Shown here: piece after piece, positions 17,126 through 25,020 of the stretch
Layout: each line of letters begins with the position of its first letter
How positions within the stretch are numbered: position 1 is the stretch's first letter
Source: Streptomyces sp. TRM64462
GTDB taxonomy: Bacteria; Actinomycetota; Actinomycetes; Streptomycetales; Streptomycetaceae
Reading direction: 5' to 3'
Assembly: GCF_013362995.1 (NCBI RefSeq)
Contig: NZ_JABWDV010000458.1
Location: forward strand, 1 to 35,539
DNA: 35,539 bases
The notes under the pieces: generated by a model
The model's input: the letters and a program-made list of their open reading frames with translations, nothing else
What the model was told of the DNA's origin: nothing
The model's database searches: none
Translations under genes and position numbers: made by a program

Positions 17126-18085
17126 ATGCGCGTGTTCTCAGGCCGCGGCCCGGTGCTCCTCTCCGGGGTCGTGCTCGCGTCGCTCTGGCTCTGCGGATGC
17201 GGGGCCGCGGGGACGCCCACCACCGCTCCCACCATCGCTCCGACCACCGCTCCCGCGGAGCCCACACCGTCCGCCGCTGTCCCGGTCGTCGCCTCGACCA
17301 ACGTGTACGGGGACGTCGCGGAGCGCGTCGGCGGAGACCTGGTCAGGGTGGTCTCGCTCATCAGCGACCCGGCGCAGGACCCGCACGCGTACGAGGCGGG
17401 GACACGCAACCAGCTGGAGCTGTCCCGGGCGAAGGTCGTCGTGGAGAACGGCGGCGGCTACGACGACTTCGTCGGCCAGATGCTGCGCGGCGCGCGGAAC
17501 TCCTCGGCCGAGGTCGTCAACGCCGTGGAGGTGTCCGGCAAGGCCCCGGACGACGGCGGCGAGTTCAACGAGCACGTGTGGTACGACCTGCCGACCATGG
17601 GCCGGCTCGCCGACCGTATCGCCGACGCCCTCGCGAAGGCCGCCCCGGCGGATGCCGACGTCTTCCGGAAGAACGCCACGGCGTTCAAGGAGGAGCTGCG
17701 GGCCGTCCAGACCGAGGAGGCGCGGATCAAGAACGAGCACGGGGGCACCGCCGTCGCGGTCACCGAGCCCGTACCGCTGTACATGATCGAGGCGTGCGGA
17801 CTGCGGAACGTCACGCCGCCGGCCTTCAGCGAGGCGGTCGAGGAAGGCGAGGAGGTCTCCCCACGAGTCCTGCGCGAGACGCTCGGCCTGTTCGCCGACG
17901 CTACGGCAGACGTGCTGGTCCACAACGAGCAGACGTCGAGCCCGCAGACCGAGCGGGTGGAGCAGGCGGCCCGGGACCACGGAGTCCCGGTCGTCCCCGT
18001 CACCGAGACGCTGCCCCCGGGCAAGGACTACGTCGCCTGGATGACCGCCAACGTGGACGCGCTCCGGCGCGCCCTGGAGAAGTAG
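17126..18085 (+). CDS. znuA: Zinc/manganese ABC transporter substrate-binding lipoprotein (ZnuA/TroA family)
   Basis: The 319-residue protein has a lipoprotein signal ending LCGC (Cys25), a Pro/Thr/Ala linker with repeated APT, then a cluster-9 (TroA-like) binding protein: VVASTNVYGDVAERVGGD, the first metal-ligand motif DPHAYEA and the second NEHVWYDLPTM. The usual third histidine region reads AVTEPVPLYM, without a histidine, and the last motif is VHNEQTSS. There is no long His-rich loop. GGGAGGA at 17113–17119 precedes the ATG. With the following ATPase and permease it forms a complete zinc-type importer; zinc is favoured over manganese by the neighbouring PacL/CtpC genes and the possible Zur site. 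Confidence 0.87.
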   Translation: MRVFSGRGPVLLSGVVLASLWLCGCGAAGTPTTAPTIAPTTAPAEPTPSAAVPVVASTNVYGDVAERVGGDLVRVVSLISDPAQDPHAYEAGTRNQLELSRAKVVVENGGGYDDFVGQMLRGARNSSAEVVNAVEVSGKAPDDGGEFNEHVWYDLPTMGRLADRIADALAKAAPADADVFRKNATAFKEELRAVQTEEARIKNEHGGTAVAVTEPVPLYMIEACGLRNVTPPAFSEAVEEGEEVSPRVLRETLGLFADATADVLVHNEQTSSPQTERVEQAARDHGVPVVPVTETLPPGKDYVAWMTANVDALRRALEK

Positions 18086-18102
18086 CCGCCACCGGATACG
18101 CC

Positions 18103-19074
18103 ATGGACCGTACGGAGGCCATCGCGCCGCTCCACGATCGCAGCGCCCGCGGCGAGGCCCGCCGCGAGGCCCGCGGCGAGGCCCGCAGTGACGCAGGCGG
18201 CGCCGCCCCGGTGATCAGCCTGCGCGGCGGAACGCTCGCCTACGGTGGCCGGGTGCTGTGGCAGGGGCTGGACCTGGACGTGTGGCCCGGCGAGTTCCTG
18301 GCGGTGCTGGGCCCGAACGGCTCCGGCAAGACCAGCCTGCTGCGCGTGGTCCTGGGCCTGCGCCGGCTGACCGCGGGCTCCGTCACGGTGCTCGGCCGCG
18401 CTCCGGGGAACGTGGGGCGGGACATCGGGTACGTTCCGCAGCACCGGGCGCTGCCCGCGCACACCCTGGTGCGGGCCCGGGACGTCGTACGGCTCGGCAT
18501 GGACGGGCACCGGTGGGGCCCCCGGCCCGCCCGCCGCCGCGCGGACCGCCGGCACCGCGCGGACGAACTCCTGGAGGCGGTCGGGGCGGCGTCGTTCGCG
18601 GACGTACCCCTCGGCCGGCTCTCCGGCGGCGAACAGCAGCGCGTCCGTGTCGCCCAGGCCCTCGCCACGGACCCGCGCGTCCTGCTGTGCGACGAGCCGC
18701 TGCTGTCCCTGGACCTGCAGTACCAGCGCGCGGTGACCGGGCTGATCGATCAGCGGCGGCGGACCGCCGGCACGGCCGTCGTCTTCGTGACGCACGAGAT
18801 CAACCCCGTGCTCGGGATGGTGGACCGGGTGCTCTATCTGGCTCCTGGCGGATTCCGGATCGGCCCGCCGGACCAGGTGATGACCACGTCCACCCTGTCC
18901 GAGCTGTACGGGACGCGGGTCGACGTCGTGCGGGTCAGGGACCGCGTGGTGGTCGTCGGCGCACCCGACGCCGCCATGACCCACAACCACGGGAACGGGC
19001 CGACCGGCAACGGCAACGGCAATGGCCCCGGCAACGGCAATGGCCCCGGCACCGTCGAGGGCGGACGGACATGA
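18103..19074 (+). CDS. znuC: Zinc/manganese ABC transporter ATPase (ZnuC type) with low-complexity ends
   Basis: The 323-residue protein has Walker A GPNGSGKT (residues 70–77), signature LSGGEQQRVRVAQAL, Walker B VLLCDEPLLSLD and the H-loop VFVTHEINPVLGMVD. Both termini are unusual. Residues 15–28 are an ARGEARREARGEAR stretch coded by a 12-bp tandem repeat, and the last 30 residues are Gly/Asn-rich (repeats of GNGNGP) after HNHGNG. Ordinary ZnuC proteins are about 250–270 residues and lack both. The start at 18103 is the first ATG after the znuA stop (17 nt gap), but a shorter start beyond the repeat is possible. The stop overlaps the permease start by ATGA. Confidence 0.9.
   Translation: MDRTEAIAPLHDRSARGEARREARGEARSDAGGAAPVISLRGGTLAYGGRVLWQGLDLDVWPGEFLAVLGPNGSGKTSLLRVVLGLRRLTAGSVTVLGRAPGNVGRDIGYVPQHRALPAHTLVRARDVVRLGMDGHRWGPRPARRRADRRHRADELLEAVGAASFADVPLGRLSGGEQQRVRVAQALATDPRVLLCDEPLLSLDLQYQRAVTGLIDQRRRTAGTAVVFVTHEINPVLGMVDRVLYLAPGGFRIGPPDQVMTTSTLSELYGTRVDVVRVRDRVVVVGAPDAAMTHNHGNGPTGNGNGNGPGNGNGPGTVEGGRT
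18145..18186 (+). repeat. 12-bp tandem repeat, 3.5 copies, in the znuC 5' end
   Basis: The unit GCCCGCGGCGAG (one copy has a single G-to-C change) runs from 18145 to 18186 and codes for A-R-G/R-E repeats. Being in frame, copy-number changes would alter only the length of the N-terminal extension. Confidence 0.85.
19012..19047 (+). repeat. 18-bp perfect tandem duplication in the znuC 3' end
   Basis: GGCAACGGCAATGGCCCC occurs twice back to back (19012–19029 and 19030–19047), coding for Gly-Asn-Gly-Asn-Gly-Pro. Related GGCAAC units precede it. This is probably a replication-slippage product. Confidence 0.9.
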
Positions 19075-19991
19075 CGGGACCCGCGCCCTTCGCGGACGCG
19101 GCCGGCGTCGCGCAGGACGACCGCCGCGGCCTGTGGCGGGAGGTCTTCGACTTCGGCGACTACGGAGATCTGCTGGTCCTGGTCCAGAGCTCCCTGGTCG
19201 CCGGCGTGCTGCTCGGGCTCGTCGGAGGGCTCGCCGGCGTTTTCGTGCTCATGCGGGATCTGCCGTTCGCCGTGCACGGCATCAGCGAACTGTCCTTCGC
19301 AGGAGCCGCCGCGGCGCTGCTGCTCGGCCTGAACGTCGTGGCCGGGTCCATCGTCGGCTCCCTGCTGGCCGCCGCCGCGATCGGCGTCCTCGGCGTCCGG
19401 GCACGGGACCGCAACTCCGTCATCGGCATCATCCTGCCGTTCGGACTGGGCCTCGGCGTGCTCTTCCTGTCGCTCTACCAAGGCCGGGCGGCGAACAAGT
19501 TCGGTCTGCTGACCGGCCAGATCATCGCCGTCGACACCCCCCAGCTCACCTGGCTCGCCGGCACCTCCGCAGTGGTGCTCCTCGCCCTGATGCTGCTGTG
19601 GAGGCCGCTGACCTTCGCCAGCGTCGACCCGGAGGTCGCGGAGGCCCGCGGTGTGCCCGTACGCGCGCTGTCCCTGGCGTTCATGCTGGTCCTCGGGCTG
19701 GCGGTGGCCCTGTGCGTGCAGATCGTGGGCGCTCTGCTGGTGCTGTCGCTGCTCGTCACGCCCGCCGCCGCGGCGGCTCGGGTCACGGCTTCGGCCGTGC
19801 TGCTGCCCGTCCTGAGCGTCGTCTTCGCGCTCGTGGCCATGGAGGGAGGCATGCTGCTCTCCCTCGGCAGCAGCGTCCCCGTCTCCCCGTACGTCACGAC
19901 GATCTCCTTCCTGATCTATCTCACCTGCCGCCTGTACGGCACGAAGCGGGGCCTCCGACTCGCCCGGACGCGAAGTGCGGGCGCAGACTGA
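19071..19991 (+). CDS. znuB: Zinc/manganese ABC transporter permease (ZnuB type)
   Basis: The 306-residue membrane protein belongs to the ABC-3 permease family. After a soluble N-terminal stretch (WREVFDFGDYGDLLVLVQSSLVAGVLLG) it has about eight hydrophobic segments. The family motifs are GGLAGVFVLMRDLPFAVHGISELSFAGAA near residues 60–90 and the coupling-helix region VDPEVAEARGVPVRALSLAF, followed by VGALLVLSLLVTPAAAA. Its ATG overlaps the ATPase stop, so importer stoichiometry is probably set by coupled translation. The chain ends about 120 nt before the PacL-like gene on the same strand, and no terminator is obvious between them. Confidence 0.93.
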   Translation: MTGPAPFADAAGVAQDDRRGLWREVFDFGDYGDLLVLVQSSLVAGVLLGLVGGLAGVFVLMRDLPFAVHGISELSFAGAAAALLLGLNVVAGSIVGSLLAAAAIGVLGVRARDRNSVIGIILPFGLGLGVLFLSLYQGRAANKFGLLTGQIIAVDTPQLTWLAGTSAVVLLALMLLWRPLTFASVDPEVAEARGVPVRALSLAFMLVLGLAVALCVQIVGALLVLSLLVTPAAAAARVTASAVLLPVLSVVFALVAMEGGMLLSLGSSVPVSPYVTTISFLIYLTCRLYGTKRGLRLARTRSAGAD

Positions 19992-20113
19992 AGGTGGGGC
20001 CGCGCGGTCACAAGGCCCACATCACCGAACCGATCCCGAACCCTCAGGCCCCTGAAGGTCGTGGCGTCCGCCGTCCAGGCAGAGGCCCGACGCCGATCCG
20101 GAAGGAGCGCCTC

Positions 20114-20431
20114 ATGCATCCCATGGCTGTCGCCGGCGCAGCGGCCGGCCGTCTCGCCCACTACGCGGCGTCAGGAGTGGTGGGCGGCCTGATCATCCGG
20201 GGTCTCTCCCAGCGGCTGCCGGACGGCACGTCGGCGGCCCGCAAGGCCCTCGTCGGCGGGATCGCGAGCGGTATCGTCGCCGGGCGCTGGCTCTCCTCGG
20301 CCGCCGAGGAGGCCCGGCTCAAGGCCGGTGACATGCTCGCGGAGGCGCGGACGAGCCTGGGCGAGGAGGCACCGCCGCCCTCCGCCGTCAAGGTCGAGAC
20401 CCACGAACACGACCACGGACACGAGCACTGA
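20114..20431 (+). CDS. PacL-like DUF1490 protein, putative metal-binding chaperone of a P-type ATPase
   Basis: The 105-residue protein has a glycine-rich hydrophobic N-terminal segment (residues about 4–32, possible membrane helix), a basic/helical middle (AARKALVGGIASGIVAGRWL… EEARLKAGDMLAEAR) and a His/Asp/Glu-rich tail ending HEHDHGHEH. This layout and its place directly before a CtpC-like ATPase match the mycobacterial DUF1490 (PacL) proteins, which bind zinc or other metals through a C-terminal acidic/His motif and support their partner ATPase. AAGGAG at 20102–20107 precedes the ATG. The gap to the ATPase gene is 2 nt, so the two are co-translated. Metal specificity here is inferred from the zinc importer upstream. 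Confidence 0.85.
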   Translation: MHPMAVAGAAAGRLAHYAASGVVGGLIIRGLSQRLPDGTSAARKALVGGIASGIVAGRWLSSAAEEARLKAGDMLAEARTSLGEEAPPPSAVKVETHEHDHGHEH

Positions 20432-20433
20432 TC

Positions 20434-22623
20434 ATGTCCGAGGTGACCGTCCGCTCGGTCGCCGCCGGCCGGGCCAGGCTGACCGTCCCGTGGCTGCGGG
20501 CGCATCCCGGCAGCGCGGGGCTGGTCGACGAGCGGCTGGCCGGTGTCAGCGGCTTCCGCGCGCTGCGCGTCTTCCCCCGCACCGGCAGCGTCATCATCTG
20601 GATGACCCCCGACCTCCTCGATGTCGACCGGCTGGTCGGCGCGCTCGAAGAGGCCCCGCCGCCGTCCGCGCCCGCCAAACCGACCCGGTCCGTCCCGGAC
20701 TCGTCCACCGGCGAGCTGGCGCGGCTCGTCGTGGGCGGCGCCGTGCTGGCGCTGGTGGCGGTGCGCCGACTGCTGGTCAGGCCTCGGTTCCGGTTCGGCT
20801 CGTCCGGCGCGGGCGGCGTGCTCACGGTGCTGTTCACGGGGCTGCCGTTCTTCCGGGGCGCGCTGCGCTCGCTGCGCGGCCGCAGTTCACCCGGTACGGA
20901 CACCCTGGTCTCCGCCGCCACGCTGATCTCGCTCGTGCTGCGCGAGAACGTGGTCGCGCTCACCGTGCTGTGGCTGCTGAACATCGGCGAGTTCCTCCAG
21001 ACCCTCACCCTGCGCCGCACCCGGCGCGCCATCGAAGAATTGCTGACGATCGGTGAGGAACGCGTCTGGGTCGTACGCGAGGGCGGCGTCGAGGTCGAGG
21101 TCGCGCTCGACGAGGTGACGCAGGGCGATGTCGTCGCCGTGTACGAGCACCACCGCGTCCCCGTCGACGGACACGTCCTGTCCGGCGAGGCACTGGTCGA
21201 CCAGGCGGCCGTCACCGGCGAGGCCCTGCCCGTCTACGCCCGCGAGGGCAGTCACGTCTACGCCGGGACGATCGTCACCTCGGGCTCGCTCACCGTCCGC
21301 GCCGACCAGGTCGGGCGGGACACCACGGTCGGCCGGATCATCACCCGCGTCGAGGAGGCCCAGTCCGACCGGGCGCCGATCCAGACGGTGGCCACACGGT
21401 TCACCCGCCGCTTCGTGCCCGTCTCCTTCGCGGTGGCGGCCCTGACGTACGCCTTCACCCGGGACGCCCGCCGGGCGATGACCATGCTGCTGATCGCCTG
21501 CCCCTGCGCCGCGGGCCTCGCCACGCCCACCGCGATCAGCGCCGCCATCGGCAACGGCGCACGGCGCGGCACCCTCATCAAGGGCGGCACCCACCTGGAG
21601 GGCGTCGGCCGTGTCACGGCCGTGGTCTTCGACAAGACCGGCACCCTCACCTTCGGCAAGCCCCTCGTGACGAGCGTGGTGAGCCTCAGCGACCTCTTCA
21701 CGGCCGACGACGTGCTCCGCCTGGCCGCCTCCGGCGAGCTGCACGCCCGGCACCCGCTGGCACAGGCGATCGTCGCCCACACGGAGCAGCAGCACCTGCA
21801 CGTACCCATCCACCAGGCGTGCGAGGTCGTCCTCGGGATGGGCATGCGCGCCGAACTGGACGGCACCCGCCTCCTCGTGGGCAGCCCCGCGCTGCTGCGC
21901 CAGCACGGCGTCGAGCCGACCGACGAGGCCCAGGGCTGGACCGAGCGGTTGCGGTCCGGCGGCGAGACGGTCATCTGCATCGCCCAGGACGAGAACCTGA
22001 TCGGCATCCTCGGCGTGTCGGACGCCGTACGCGCGGGAGCGGGCACCGTCATCCGGCAGCTCCGCGACCTCGGCGTGTCCCGGCTGATCCTGCTCACCGG
22101 CGACGCCCCCGAGACCGCGCAGGTCGTCGCGGACTCGCTCGGCATCACCGAGGTCCACGCGCACGCCCTGCCCGAGGGCAAGCTCCAGCTGATCCGCGAC
22201 CTCCGTGCCGAGGGCCACACGGTCGCCATGGTCGGCGACGGCACCAACGACGCCCCCGCACTCGCCCTCGCCGACGTGGGCATCAGCATGGGCGAGCACT
22301 CCTCGCACGTCGCCCTGGAGACCGCCGACATCGCCCTGGCGGGCAACGACCTCCGGCAGGTCGCGGCCGTCGTCGAACTCAGCCGTCACACCCTGAGGGT
22401 GGTCCGCCAGAACTACGGCCTGGCCATCGGCGTCAATCTGCTGGGCCTCGTCGCGGGCGCCGGCGGCTCCATCAACCCCGTCGCCGCCGCCCTGCTGCAC
22501 AACACCAGCAGCATCGCCGTCGTCGCCAACTCGGCGCGCCTGGTCAACCACACCCCCCACCTCCCGCACCCGACAGGCGAAGAACCGACAGCGGCACCTC
22601 TGGAGGCCCGCCGGGTCCCCTGA
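20434..22623 (+). CDS. ctpC: CtpC-like P1B-type metal-transporting ATPase (probable zinc/manganese efflux)
   Basis: This 729-residue P-type ATPase exports a transition metal at the cost of ATP. It has an N-terminal HMA-like domain without a CxxC metal site (residues 1–75), transmembrane helices, the actuator TGEA motif (VTGEALPV), the membrane CPC motif (ACPCAAGLATPTA, residues 356–358), the phosphorylation site DKTGT (Asp400), the HP motif (ARHPLAQA) and the hinge GDGTNDAPALALADVGI. Segments such as SAATLISLVLRENVVALTVL and LRRTRRAIEELL closely resemble mycobacterial CtpC, linked to zinc and manganese. It directly follows the PacL-like gene, the same pairing as in mycobacteria. The uptake genes upstream make zinc the best guess. 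Confidence 0.92.
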   Translation: MSEVTVRSVAAGRARLTVPWLRAHPGSAGLVDERLAGVSGFRALRVFPRTGSVIIWMTPDLLDVDRLVGALEEAPPPSAPAKPTRSVPDSSTGELARLVVGGAVLALVAVRRLLVRPRFRFGSSGAGGVLTVLFTGLPFFRGALRSLRGRSSPGTDTLVSAATLISLVLRENVVALTVLWLLNIGEFLQTLTLRRTRRAIEELLTIGEERVWVVREGGVEVEVALDEVTQGDVVAVYEHHRVPVDGHVLSGEALVDQAAVTGEALPVYAREGSHVYAGTIVTSGSLTVRADQVGRDTTVGRIITRVEEAQSDRAPIQTVATRFTRRFVPVSFAVAALTYAFTRDARRAMTMLLIACPCAAGLATPTAISAAIGNGARRGTLIKGGTHLEGVGRVTAVVFDKTGTLTFGKPLVTSVVSLSDLFTADDVLRLAASGELHARHPLAQAIVAHTEQQHLHVPIHQACEVVLGMGMRAELDGTRLLVGSPALLRQHGVEPTDEAQGWTERLRSGGETVICIAQDENLIGILGVSDAVRAGAGTVIRQLRDLGVSRLILLTGDAPETAQVVADSLGITEVHAHALPEGKLQLIRDLRAEGHTVAMVGDGTNDAPALALADVGISMGEHSSHVALETADIALAGNDLRQVAAVVELSRHTLRVVRQNYGLAIGVNLLGLVAGAGGSINPVAAALLHNTSSIAVVANSARLVNHTPHLPHPTGEEPTAAPLEARRVP

Positions 22624-22673
22624 CCCGGCGCTCTGACGAAGTGGCGGACTGCTGAGGGACCGGGCGAGCCGCT

Positions 22674-22696
22674 CCGGCACTGACAACGCGTGCCGG
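22674..22696 (+). terminator. Weak hairpin terminator candidate after ctpC
   Basis: CCGGCAC (22674–22680) pairs with GTGCCGG (22690–22696) across a 9-nt loop, 51 nt after the ctpC stop. The stem is only 7 bp and has no T tract. The rest of the interval up to 22920 holds the regulator promoter, which I cannot place exactly. Confidence 0.35.
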
Positions 22697-22920
22697 CCGG
22701 GTCGCCAGAGGCGGGGCAACAGGGGCGAGTGCCACTTTCCGGTGCATTTCATCAGATTCCACGCGTGCAGCACGACTGCCGGGCTACGGTGCGTAGTTCA
22801 GGCACTACCAGGGTGTGTCCGGCAGGGGCTGCAAGTGTCGTCGGCGGGCTGACGTTCCCCGCCGTACCGCGTTCGTTCCACACCTTCCACGGAGACCGAG
22901 CCCACTCGGAGGGGAAAGCC

Positions 22921-23763
22921 ATGGGAAAGCGGCGAGTGATCACGGGCAGGAGCCAGGAACCACGTCAACGGTTCGCGGAGGAGCTGCGGCGCCTGCGCTT
23001 GGAGCGCGGCCACAGCCTGCGCCAACTCGGCGAACGGCTGGGCTGGGACTGGTCCCTGTTCGGAAAGATGGAGAAAGGGGACACGCTGGGTGGCCCGGAG
23101 GTGGTCGAGGCGCTCGACCAGCACTACGGGACGCCGGGCCTGTTCGTCACGCTGTGGGAGCTGGCGGCGGGGGACCGCACGCAGTTCAAGGAGCAGTACC
23201 GGCGGTACATGGCGCTGGAGGGGGAGGCGGTGAGCCTGTGGCACTTCGCGGTGAGCGTGCTCCCGGGGTTGTTGCAGACGCCGGGGTACGCGCGGGACGT
23301 GTTGGTGGTCGGGGGCTACAAGGGCGAGGAGCTGGAGCGGCAGGTGAAGGCCCGGATGGGCCGACGCGATCTGCTGGACGGCGAGGACGCGCCGCCGTTC
23401 CGTACGATCCTGTCGGAGGCGGTGTTGCGAACGCCCTTGCGTGATGTCGAGGCGTGGCGAGAGCAACTGGAGTATGTGGTGGAGATGGCGCGCCACCCGA
23501 ACGTGACCCTGCAGGTGCTGCCGCTTGATGTTGGCCTACATGGACTGGTGAGCAGCGACGTAATGTTCCTGCGCCTGGTGGATGGGCGTACTGTGGCTTA
23601 CACGGAAAACGCACACCGTGGCGAACTCATCGAGGAGAACACGCTGGTTGAGCGCCTGCAGCGCGCATACGATGCGATGCGCGACCTGGCGCTCTCACCC
23701 GCTGAGTCGCGGAAGTTCATCCTTGCCATGTTGGAGGAAGTGCCGTGCGACCCATCGATCTGA
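22921..23763 (+). CDS. XRE-family regulator with DUF5753 domain (WhiJ-like)
   Basis: The 280-residue protein has an N-terminal helix-turn-helix (residues about 15–70: FAEELRRLRLERGHSLRQLGERLGW…) and a C-terminal DUF5753 region typical of Streptomyces (LPGLLQTPGYARDVL, FRTILSEAVLRTPL, VTLQVLPLDVGLHGL, then YTENAHRGELIEE). GGAGGGG at 22908–22914 fixes the ATG. It overlaps the following DUF397 gene by 19 nt. Such pairs occur many times in Streptomyces genomes, and the WhiJ pair affects development. The regulator is thought to repress until modulated by its small partner; specific targets here are unknown. Confidence 0.93.
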   Translation: MGKRRVITGRSQEPRQRFAEELRRLRLERGHSLRQLGERLGWDWSLFGKMEKGDTLGGPEVVEALDQHYGTPGLFVTLWELAAGDRTQFKEQYRRYMALEGEAVSLWHFAVSVLPGLLQTPGYARDVLVVGGYKGEELERQVKARMGRRDLLDGEDAPPFRTILSEAVLRTPLRDVEAWREQLEYVVEMARHPNVTLQVLPLDVGLHGLVSSDVMFLRLVDGRTVAYTENAHRGELIEENTLVERLQRAYDAMRDLALSPAESRKFILAMLEEVPCDPSI

Positions 23764-23954
23764 GTGCCGTGAACTGGCGCAAGAGCTCCTACAGCAACCC
23801 GGACGGTGGTCAGTGCGTCGAGATCTCCGACGACTTCACGACCGTTGTCCCTGTACGCGACAGCAAGACTCCGAACGGCCCCGTACTCGTGTTCCCGGCG
23901 GGCGGTTGGGCCGCGTTCGTCGGCGCGGTCAGGGGCGGGCGGTTGGCTCGCTGA
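23745..23954 (+). CDS. Small DUF397 protein, partner of the XRE/DUF5753 regulator
   Basis: The 69-residue product shows the whole DUF397 signature: LSAVNWRKSSYSNPDGGQCVEI, then VPVRDSKTPNGPVLVF, then WAAFVGAVRGG. These proteins are always encoded beside XRE/DUF5753 genes and probably act as the cognate modulator. The GTG start lies inside the end of the regulator gene, indicating coupled translation. A long perfect hairpin follows the stop. Confidence 0.93.
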   Translation: MRPIDLSAVNWRKSSYSNPDGGQCVEISDDFTTVVPVRDSKTPNGPVLVFPAGGWAAFVGAVRGGRLAR

Positions 23955-23978
23955 GCCGGCCGGCGCGCCTCTCACGTA

Positions 23979-24025
23979 CGCATTGCTGCCCCCGACCACC
24001 GGTACCGGTCGGGGGCAGCAATGCG
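23979..24025. terminator. Very strong bidirectional terminator, 19-bp perfect stem
   Basis: Positions 23979–23997 pair perfectly with 24007–24025 around a 9-nt loop (ACCGGTACC). The structure lies between two convergent genes; its right arm touches the stop codon of the membrane protein gene (24026–24028). Confidence 0.92.
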
Positions 24026-24718
24026 TCAGAAGTCGTTGCGGTTGGCCGTGACGACCTTGCACTCCACCTTCTTGGCGCCTTCGAGCTTCTCCCCGCTCAC
24101 CAGGATGCCCGCGTCCTTGTCCGTGAAGGTCTGCTTCGGCGCCAGGTTGTCCGCGGTGGACATGAAGTCGCTGACCTTCTTTCCGTCGGCGAGGACCTCG
24201 CCCTCCAGGAAGTAGTTGTAGCGGCGGTCGCCGTTGTTGGTGTAGTCGATGTGCAGCGTCAGTTCCTTGCCCAGTTCGCCGGTGACGACGGCGCACTTGG
24301 AGACGCGGAAGTCCTTCAGGACCGGGTTGGCGTCCGAGCCCTTGCTGCCGTCCTCGACCTTCGCGGAGTCGAAGGACTTGTCGAGCTCCTTCTGGGTCTC
24401 CTTGACCGCCTCGTCGACCGCCTTGAAAAACACGGCGTTCATGACGAAGAACATCACGATCGCGAGAATCGACGTGACCAGGGCGGTGATCGACGGCCCC
24501 TTGCCCTTGCCGACCTTCCCCGACTTGGCGAGCCCGATGCCGCCGAAGATCAGGCCGAGGATCGCCAGCGGCCACACGATCACGTTCACGATGGGGATGA
24601 AGCTGACGACGATGGCGAGGATGCCGAGGACCAGGCCGGCCGTGGCCAGGCCGTTGCTCTTGGGCGGCTGGGGTGCCGCGAGGTCCGGCTGAACAGGCTG
24701 CGGCGGAACGTGAGACAA
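24026..24718 (-). CDS. DUF4190-type membrane protein with extracytoplasmic C-terminal domain
   Basis: The 230-residue protein has a Pro/Gln-rich cytoplasmic start (MSHVPPQPVQPDLAAPQPP), two to three hydrophobic segments in residues 25–95 (GLATAGLVLGILAIVVSFI, IVWPLAILGLIFGGIGLA, SITALVTSILAIVMFFVM), typical of DUF4190 proteins, and a soluble domain with KCAVVTGELGKELTLHIDYTNN and a C-terminal KVECKVVTANRNDF. That domain resembles the immunoglobulin-like DUF4352 family and has two cysteines. Function is unknown. The only plausible start is TTG at 24716–24718; no ATG or GTG precedes the conserved part, and the G-rich stretch upstream is a weak ribosome site. A promoter candidate lies at 24815–24844. 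Confidence 0.82.
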   Translation of the reverse strand: MSHVPPQPVQPDLAAPQPPKSNGLATAGLVLGILAIVVSFIPIVNVIVWPLAILGLIFGGIGLAKSGKVGKGKGPSITALVTSILAIVMFFVMNAVFFKAVDEAVKETQKELDKSFDSAKVEDGSKGSDANPVLKDFRVSKCAVVTGELGKELTLHIDYTNNGDRRYNYFLEGEVLADGKKVSDFMSTADNLAPKQTFTDKDAGILVSGEKLEGAKKVECKVVTANRNDF

Positions 24719-24814
24719 GGAAGAGCCCCCCCGGGCGATTGTGTGAGTCGGTCTGCGACGGCGTGCCGGTATCGGTTCTCGCCACGCGACCGACGGGCTT
24801 GATGACGCCGGGGC

Positions 24815-24844
24815 AACTTAGATCAGGTGTCGAGCGAGGTGCAA
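24815..24844 (-). promoter_or_regulatory. Candidate promoter for the DUF4190 membrane-protein gene
   Basis: On the minus strand TTGCAC (24839–24844) is followed after 18 nt by TAAGTT (24815–24820), a reasonable housekeeping-type promoter giving a leader of about 90 nt. The rest of the 302-nt interval up to 25020 shows a purine-rich ribosome site for the response regulator but no gene. Confidence 0.4.
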
Positions 24845-25020
24845 GTTGTTTGTGTGCAGCAACGGACCTTGGAAGGCCGACCGCCCGGTCCGGGCCCCGG
24901 GCCCGGTGTGCCTCGTGCCCGGTGATCCGCCCCCCGCGCCGTCCCGGCCCGTGCATCCTGGAGGCCGGTGCGGTGTGGGGTCCTCGCGCGGGGAGCGCGC
25001 GGGGCGGGAGGGGGAGCGGT

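Noticed and set aside
15511..18102. Plus-strand frame running from the permease gene into znuC
   Set aside because: The Arg/Pro-rich part before 18103 is an out-of-frame reading of the FecCD permease and znuA genes; only the part from 18103 is real.
22815..24802. Several overlapping long frames around the XRE/DUF397 genes on both strands
   Set aside because: They are shadows of the regulator and membrane-protein genes; two cross the perfect terminator hairpin and contain its mirrored translation.
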